DNA from: Nitrospirae bacterium GWC2_42_7 | GTDB taxonomy: Bacteria; Nitrospirota; Thermodesulfovibrionia; Thermodesulfovibrionales; UBA6898 | Assembly (NCBI GenBank): GCA_001803645.1 | Contig: MHDW01000141.1 | Location: 1-8,326 of the forward strand | Reading direction: 5' to 3' | Length of the DNA: 8,326 bases | Part shown: one piece after another, positions 4,774 to 8,326 of the stretch | Numbering within the stretch: position 1 is the stretch's first letter | Layout of the letters: the number at the start of each line of letters is the position of its first letter | Program-made: the position numbers and the translations under genes | The notes under the pieces: generated by a model | What the model saw: the letters and a program-made list of their open reading frames with translations, nothing else | Databases searched by the model: none | What the model was told of the DNA's origin: nothing

Positions 4774-6102
4774 TTTATTTGAAAGAACGAGTTCTCTGAG
4801 AGAGATCTTCCCAACAGAACCTGCAGAGGCATTTTCCATCTGTTTCATAATATTGTCGACTTCAGGTATTAAGATGTCCTTTGAACTTGAAGTATCCCGG
4901 TCTTCTCCAAAAAGCCTGACCGAATCAATGATCTCTTTTACATAGATCGTTTCGATCTCTTTTCCAGGAAAGAATGCCGGAGGTTCATTATCAGTAGCGA
5001 CAACAAGACCTTTTTGTCCAAGTATTGGAATTATTTTTTCAACAGCCTCTGGCAGTAGAGAGAGCCGCGTTGCAAGTGATTCTATTTTCCATGGCTGTTT
5101 GTTGAAATGAAAACTATGGCCTATAAGGAACATGATATTTAAGGCCAGCCTTTCCCTGTCCTTTATGCTTAAAGAAAAAGTCCTTTTCTTTGCGGCAATT
5201 AACATTGGATACTGGCTGTAGTATGAGACCCTGGCGCCGACCAGAAGAATAAAGAAGTTCCAATAAAGCCAGATGAGGCTGAGAAGCAAGGTCGCAAAAC
5301 CCGAGTATATTGCTGAATATTTTGCCGGTGATACGACCACGAGCGTGAAAAACTGTCCGAGAGCTACCCATAATATTCCTGCAAATACTCCGCCCCATAG
5401 AGCAGGCTTGAATTTGACTTTTGTATTTGGCAAAGTTTTATAGATGAATGTAAACACGGCAGAAACAATAAGATATGGCATGAATTTACCGGCAATAACA
5501 AGCAAGGGCCCCAATGTCTCAATTTTTGTAAGTTTCTGAAGAAAGCCCAGTTGTGATATTGAGGTAATTACACCTGCAAGCGAAAAAACAAGGACAGGGC
5601 CGACAAGCAGTATGCTCAGGTAGTTGTTGAACCTTTTTGCGAATCCCCGTGAATTCTTAACATTCCAGATATAGTTCAACGCACTTTCAATTTTATGGAT
5701 CTCTGACATAACCGTATATATGAGCAGTGCAAGGCCGATCGAGCCGATGACACTTATTTTTACATTCTCGACGAACTCAATGATCTTAAGGGAAAGATCA
5801 ATCCCCTGCGGACCGAGAGGTTCAAGAAAGTAATAGAGCATGATCAATAGTTTGGTATGAACGCCGAAGGCCTTAAGTATTGAGAAACTTACTGCCAGCA
5901 GAGGGACGATAGCAAGAAGGCTCGTGTAGACAAGGCTCATTGACCTCATTGCAAGCTGTTCTTCTGAGAGTTCGAGAACAAACAAGTAAACCAACCGCAG
6001 TAATTTGACCACAAAAGATCTCAGCCTGCCGGAGGAAGTAAGGTCAATATCCCAGAGTTTTTTTGTGATGTAATTGTCTGTTTTAGTCAGTAAATTCGGC
6101 AT
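4762..6102 (-). CDS. YihY/BrkB-family inner-membrane protein with long soluble C-terminal extension
   Basis: This 446-aa integral membrane protein belongs to the family once misnamed ribonuclease BN. Its molecular role is unsettled; transport has been suggested for relatives. A basic cytoplasmic N-terminus (1-50) precedes about six hydrophobic segments near 56-76, 116-135, 161-183, 198-222, 235-258 and 264-292. Family motifs are SLVYTSLLAIVPLLAVSFSI (56-75), LPNTKVKFKPALWGGVFAGI (224-243), and YSGFATLLLSLIWLYWNFF ahead of ILLVGARVSYYSQ. Family cores are about 290 residues. The last 140 or so are extra: a helical region RERLALNIMFLIG, WKIESLATRLSLLPEAVEKIIPILGQKGLVV (338-368) resembling a winged-helix unit, then a charged tail. 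ATG 6102 is the first start after the spacer. No clear SD and only a weak TATGAT -10-like element (6124-6129) are seen. It is convergent with the DUF4197 gene. Confidence 0.88.
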   Translation of the reverse strand: MPNLLTKTDNYITKKLWDIDLTSSGRLRSFVVKLLRLVYLFVLELSEEQLAMRSMSLVYTSLLAIVPLLAVSFSILKAFGVHTKLLIMLYYFLEPLGPQGIDLSLKIIEFVENVKISVIGSIGLALLIYTVMSEIHKIESALNYIWNVKNSRGFAKRFNNYLSILLVGPVLVFSLAGVITSISQLGFLQKLTKIETLGPLLVIAGKFMPYLIVSAVFTFIYKTLPNTKVKFKPALWGGVFAGILWVALGQFFTLVVVSPAKYSAIYSGFATLLLSLIWLYWNFFILLVGARVSYYSQYPMLIAAKKRTFSLSIKDRERLALNIMFLIGHSFHFNKQPWKIESLATRLSLLPEAVEKIIPILGQKGLVVATDNEPPAFFPGKEIETIYVKEIIDSVRLFGEDRDTSSSKDILIPEVDNIMKQMENASAGSVGKISLRELVLSNKDQI

Positions 6103-6196
6103 AGTTATATTTAATACGATTTTATCATAATTTCTATCAGATCATGATATGGCATTGGGCAGCCAGTGTTGTCCGGATTGCAACTTGGGGATGCTT

Positions 6197-6238
6197 ATCC
6201 ACTGTAGTTCTCCAGGACAGAGAAGAACTACAGTGGAT
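6197..6238. repeat. Perfect 15-bp inverted repeat with 12-nt loop
   Basis: ATCCACTGTAGTTCT (6197-6211) and its exact complement (6224-6238) flank a 12-nt loop. It begins 7 nt past the stop of the minus-strand secreted-protein gene and lies about 95 bp upstream of the YihY start. A stem this long would form in RNA from either strand. There is no T-run after it on either strand, so it is not a canonical intrinsic terminator, although it could stop a 3'-exonuclease or act with Rho. The rest of the spacer (6103-6196) holds no gene. Confidence 0.8.
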
Positions 6239-6244
6239 TCATTA

Positions 6245-6874
6245 TTACTTCAGGACCGCAGTCCCGGAATTTGAGATAGACCGAAGAATTTCGTTGCAAA
6301 TAATCTCAGCGAGTGGGTTTTTAGACAATGCAGAACTGTGGAATGAGGAACTTGAGGACAACGGTATTTTGTTCGTTCCCAGGAAACTTGCTGTGGCAGT
6401 CGCTTTTCCATTGAAGTTATAGCCAAAATCATAGAAATATATTGATAGTGTTATCCCCAGCTTGAATTTACCACTTATCGTGCCGTCAGAGAGGCTTTCT
6501 TTTCCTTTAAAACTGTTCTTGGAAATAATAACGTCATGGACATCAACTGTATATCCGTACATATCGAGGATGTCTTCCATCATGGTTTCCATATAAGATG
6601 CGATGTCATCGTTGGATAGAGTTACTGTAAATTTGCCTTTATTCAGGATATAGGTGCCACCCACATCGATCATTTCAAAAGAACCGTCATTGTAAAAAGT
6701 AAATGAATCAGTAAAATATTCTGTGTCTGAACCAGAGCCAAATCCACTAGCTGATAGTTTTACGTTTGCTACCCCTGATACATCCCATGTGCCCTCAACT
6801 GAAGACCATGCAGAATTAGAGAATGAGATTGCAAAAAAACATGCGATTAAAATAAACAATAGCCTTCTAAACAT
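6245..6874 (-). CDS. Secreted beta-rich hypothetical protein, lipocalin-like start
   Basis: The protein is 209 aa. MFRRLLFILIACFFAISFSNSAWSS is a signal peptide, probably cleaved between residues 22 and 25. The mature part opens VEGTWDVSGVANVKL and continues with alternating strands: YFTDSFTFYNDGSFEMIDVGGTYILNKGKFTVTLS (53-87), SFKGKESLSDGTISGKFKLGI (121-141), and FNGKATATASFLGTN (154-168). Such 'GTW…F..DGSF…G.Y…GKFTV' patterns resemble lipocalin-like or similar barrel proteins, but I cannot name a family. An acidic Met-rich helix (DDIASYMETMMEDILDMYGY) sits in the middle. The last 40 residues (Ser-run, then SKNPLAEIICNEILRSISNS) do not look like the barrel and may be a linker plus helix or a tail gained by sequence change. 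The SD AGGAGGT (6883-6889) is 8 nt before ATG 6874, so the start is firm. A sigma70 promoter lies upstream, and the gene appears monocistronic. Confidence 0.75.
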   Translation of the reverse strand: MFRRLLFILIACFFAISFSNSAWSSVEGTWDVSGVANVKLSASGFGSGSDTEYFTDSFTFYNDGSFEMIDVGGTYILNKGKFTVTLSNDDIASYMETMMEDILDMYGYTVDVHDVIISKNSFKGKESLSDGTISGKFKLGITLSIYFYDFGYNFNGKATATASFLGTNKIPLSSSSSFHSSALSKNPLAEIICNEILRSISNSGTAVLK

Positions 6875-6902
6875 AATAATTTACCTCCTGTAATGTTTTC
6901 TG

Positions 6903-6913
6903 GAAACTGTTTC
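6903..6913. repeat. Small palindrome GAAACTGTTTC in the 5' leader of the secreted-protein gene
   Basis: GAAAC-T-GTTTC is a perfect 11-nt palindrome between the promoter at 6957-6986 and the SD at 6883-6889. It could be an operator within the leader of roughly 75 nt, but a site this short can arise by chance. Confidence 0.25.
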
Positions 6914-6956
6914 TATTATTTAAAATATAGTTATTCTGCTTTCTTTGTTGATATTT

Positions 6957-6986
6957 AATATATTAGGTGCAAAATATATTTGTCAA
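6957..6986 (-). promoter_or_regulatory. Sigma70-type promoter of the secreted-protein gene
   Basis: On the minus strand, a perfect -35 TTGACA (6981-6986) is followed after 18 nt by TATATT (6957-6962, 5/6). The start would be near 6950, giving a leader of about 75 nt before ATG 6874. The surroundings are very AT-rich. Confidence 0.6.
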
Positions 6987-7036
6987 TGATTTTATTTGCA
7001 TAAAAGTTTTTTAAAATAAGGCGATTATTTATTGCT

Positions 7037-7141
7037 ATAACCTTCAGGAAAATCAATTCGTTCCGCTTCGGCAATCAAATGAAAATGGGCGAACTCCGTT
7101 CGCCCCAATTATTTAAACCGATTTCCTGAATGTCAGGTTAT
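7037..7141. repeat. Second composite palindromic element in the 309-bp spacer before the phosphoesterase gene
   Basis: The outer arms pair ATAACC (7037-7042) with GGTTAT (7136-7141), and TTCAGGAAA (7043-7051) with TTTCCTGAA (7122-7130), with a 5-nt bulge on the right side. Inside is a tight hairpin, GGGCGAAC-TCC-GTTCGCCC (7087-7105), a GC-rich motif unlike the AT-rich surroundings. A small CCG-CTT-CGG turn lies near 7063-7071. The right arm can also fold on itself as CCTGA-ATG-TCAGG (7125-7137). It resembles REP-like intergenic repeats. The remaining spacer (6987-7036, 7142-7183) has no gene. Confidence 0.55.
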
Positions 7142-7183
7142 TAATCTATAAGATAAATCTACTCCCTGTGATATTATAAAAAC

Positions 7184-8323
7184 ATGAGCCTATTTATAAT
7201 CTTCTTTTTCTCGGTTTATGCCGGAATGCACATATATGCATTTCACAAGGCAAAGTCTGCGGTTCCTTTTGGCACAAAGACAGGCATTTGCCTGGCCATT
7301 TTTATGCTGGTGATGATCATGGCCCCTCTTATTATCCGCTATCTCGAAAAGGCCGGACTGGAAACGCAAGCGAGAATCTCTGCATTTACAGGATATACAT
7401 GGCTTGGGGTACTTTTTCTGTTCTGCTCCTGTGCGGTTGCAATAGATGTTTATCGCCTTTTGGTATATTGCGCCGGATTTGTGCTGCATAAAGATATATC
7501 TATGATTACTCCTTCTGCAAAATTATCATTTTTTGTGCCTGTATTGCTTTCAGCAGCTATAGCAACTTATGGGTATTTTGAAGCAGGAAATATTAAAACA
7601 GAGAAGATAGTAATAAGATCTTCTAAAATATCAAAAGAAGCAGGAAGCATAAGGATAGTGCAGATATCCGATGTTCATCTGGGCCTTATTGTCAGGGGGA
7701 AAAAGTTGAAGAAAATACTTCAGGAGGTCAAAGCATTAAAACCTGATATCCTTGTTTCAACAGGGGACCTTGTTGACGGCCAGACCTGCAATCTAAAAGA
7801 CCTTGTAACCCTTTTTCAGGAGATAAATCCAAGATACGGAAAATTTGCGATAACAGGAAACCATGAAGTTTATGCCGGATTAAAAGATGCTAAGTGTTTC
7901 ATTGAAGATGCGGGTTTTATACTCCTTAGAGGAGAGTCGATGAATATCGGAGGTTTGATCAACATTGCAGGGGTTGATGATCCGGCAGGCAGGAATTTCC
8001 ATATTTCAAAAACCATTTCGGAGAAAGAATTGCTTTCAACTCTTAAGAAAAATATATTTACGCTTTTGCTGAAACACAGGCCAATAGTGGACAAGGAATC
8101 ACTCGGATTGTTTGACCTTCAGCTCTCCGGCCATGTCCACAAAGGCCAGATATTCCCATTCAGCATAATTACATGGCTCTATTATCCGGTCGATTCCGGA
8201 GTTGCAAATCTTCTGGATAGTTCCTATTTGTATGTCAACAGGGGTTCTGGCACATGGGGGCCACCTATACGTTTTTTATCGTCTCCAGAGGTGACATTGA
8301 TAGAGCTGATACACAAAGATTAA
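7184..8323 (+). CDS. Membrane-anchored calcineurin-like metallophosphoesterase (YkuE/YaeI-type)
   Basis: The protein is 379 aa. The N-terminal 130 residues hold about four hydrophobic segments (near 2-20, 33-53, 70-98, 113-132). The cytoplasmic-type catalytic domain follows with the full two-metal set: ISDVHLG (161-167; Asp163, His165), GDLVDG (194-199; Asp195), GNHE (225-228; Asn226, His227), KHRP (His298) and SGHVHKGQ (315-322; His317, His319). It should hydrolyse a phospho-mono- or diester, probably membrane-associated. Relatives include YkuE- and YaeI-type proteins and the LpxG-like UDP-2,3-diacylglucosamine pyrophosphatases of lipid A synthesis. Sequence alone does not choose between them. 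An in-frame TGA at 7169-7171 forces ATG 7184, although no SD is visible. A TATAAG (7147-7152) could be a -10, with no clear -35. The gene ends in tandem TAA codons (8321-8326) at the window edge. It is complete and shows no damage. Confidence 0.92.
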   Translation: MSLFIIFFFSVYAGMHIYAFHKAKSAVPFGTKTGICLAIFMLVMIMAPLIIRYLEKAGLETQARISAFTGYTWLGVLFLFCSCAVAIDVYRLLVYCAGFVLHKDISMITPSAKLSFFVPVLLSAAIATYGYFEAGNIKTEKIVIRSSKISKEAGSIRIVQISDVHLGLIVRGKKLKKILQEVKALKPDILVSTGDLVDGQTCNLKDLVTLFQEINPRYGKFAITGNHEVYAGLKDAKCFIEDAGFILLRGESMNIGGLINIAGVDDPAGRNFHISKTISEKELLSTLKKNIFTLLLKHRPIVDKESLGLFDLQLSGHVHKGQIFPFSIITWLYYPVDSGVANLLDSSYLYVNRGSGTWGPPIRFLSSPEVTLIELIHKD

Positions 8324-8326
8324 TAA

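Noticed and set aside
6103..6180. Promoter for the YihY gene with TATGAT at 6124-6129 (minus strand)
   Set aside because: No matching -35 at 16-18 nt and no extended -10 TG, so the match is too weak to annotate.
6144..6422. 92-aa plus-strand frame antisense to the secreted-protein gene
   Set aside because: It crosses the 15-bp inverted repeat and lies opposite a frame with a signal peptide, a strong SD and a promoter. It has no SD and no recognisable domain.
7087..7105. GC-rich hairpin considered as an intrinsic terminator
   Set aside because: There is no gene ending just upstream on either strand and no clean T-run after it. It fits better as part of the 7037-7141 element.

Overview
The window looks like ordinary chromosome from a moderately AT-rich, didermic (Gram-negative) bacterium. 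Several proteins carry Sec-type signal peptides, and the genes sit in short clusters with compact spacers. Between two convergent genes lies a block of short palindromic repeats (GTCATTCCCGA…, CCCTTCGACAGGCTCAGGG…, ATGCCGGATCAAGTCCGGCAT). Repeats of this style are common in Nitrospirota and in deltaproteobacterial lineages. A Nitrospirota or Desulfobacterota-type host is my best guess from protein style and repeats, but nothing here fixes the phylum. There is no phage, plasmid, CRISPR, tRNA or rRNA signal.

Layout. (1) 1-393 (+): the 3' part of a rhomboid intramembrane serine protease with both catalytic residues. (2) 404-965 (+): a strong Shine-Dalgarno (SD) sequence folded into a hairpin, a 29-codon leader-like ORF, and a GNAT acetyltransferase whose start lies inside that ORF. 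(3) 3208-985 (-): a three-gene transcription unit, namely a secreted TraB/GumN-family protein, a 68-aa four-cysteine protein, and alanine dehydrogenase (ald). The last two overlap by 7 nt. (4) 3209-3381: a divergent promoter region. (5) 3382-4583 (+): mscL, whose product carries a C-terminal zinc-ribbon-like tail, followed by a secreted DUF4197 protein. (6) 4584-4761: a convergent spacer filled by a composite palindromic repeat of about 108 bp. (7) 6102-4762 (-): a YihY/BrkB-family membrane protein with a long soluble C-terminal extension. (8) 6103-6244: a spacer with a perfect 15-bp inverted repeat. (9) 6874-6245 (-): a secreted beta-rich protein with a good sigma70-type promoter. (10) 6875-7183: a spacer with a second composite palindrome. 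(11) 7184-8323 (+): a membrane-anchored calcineurin-like metallophosphoesterase.

Most products act in the envelope: rhomboid, TraB/GumN, MscL, DUF4197, YihY, a secreted protein and a membrane phosphoesterase. The two soluble enzymes are the acetyltransferase and alanine dehydrogenase. Nothing suggests they form one pathway. I see no convincing new defence or mobile system. The most interesting items are the covarying palindromic repeat array, the small Cys-rich protein coupled to ald, the sequestered SD and leader ORF in front of the acetyltransferase, and the isolated 15-bp inverted repeat.
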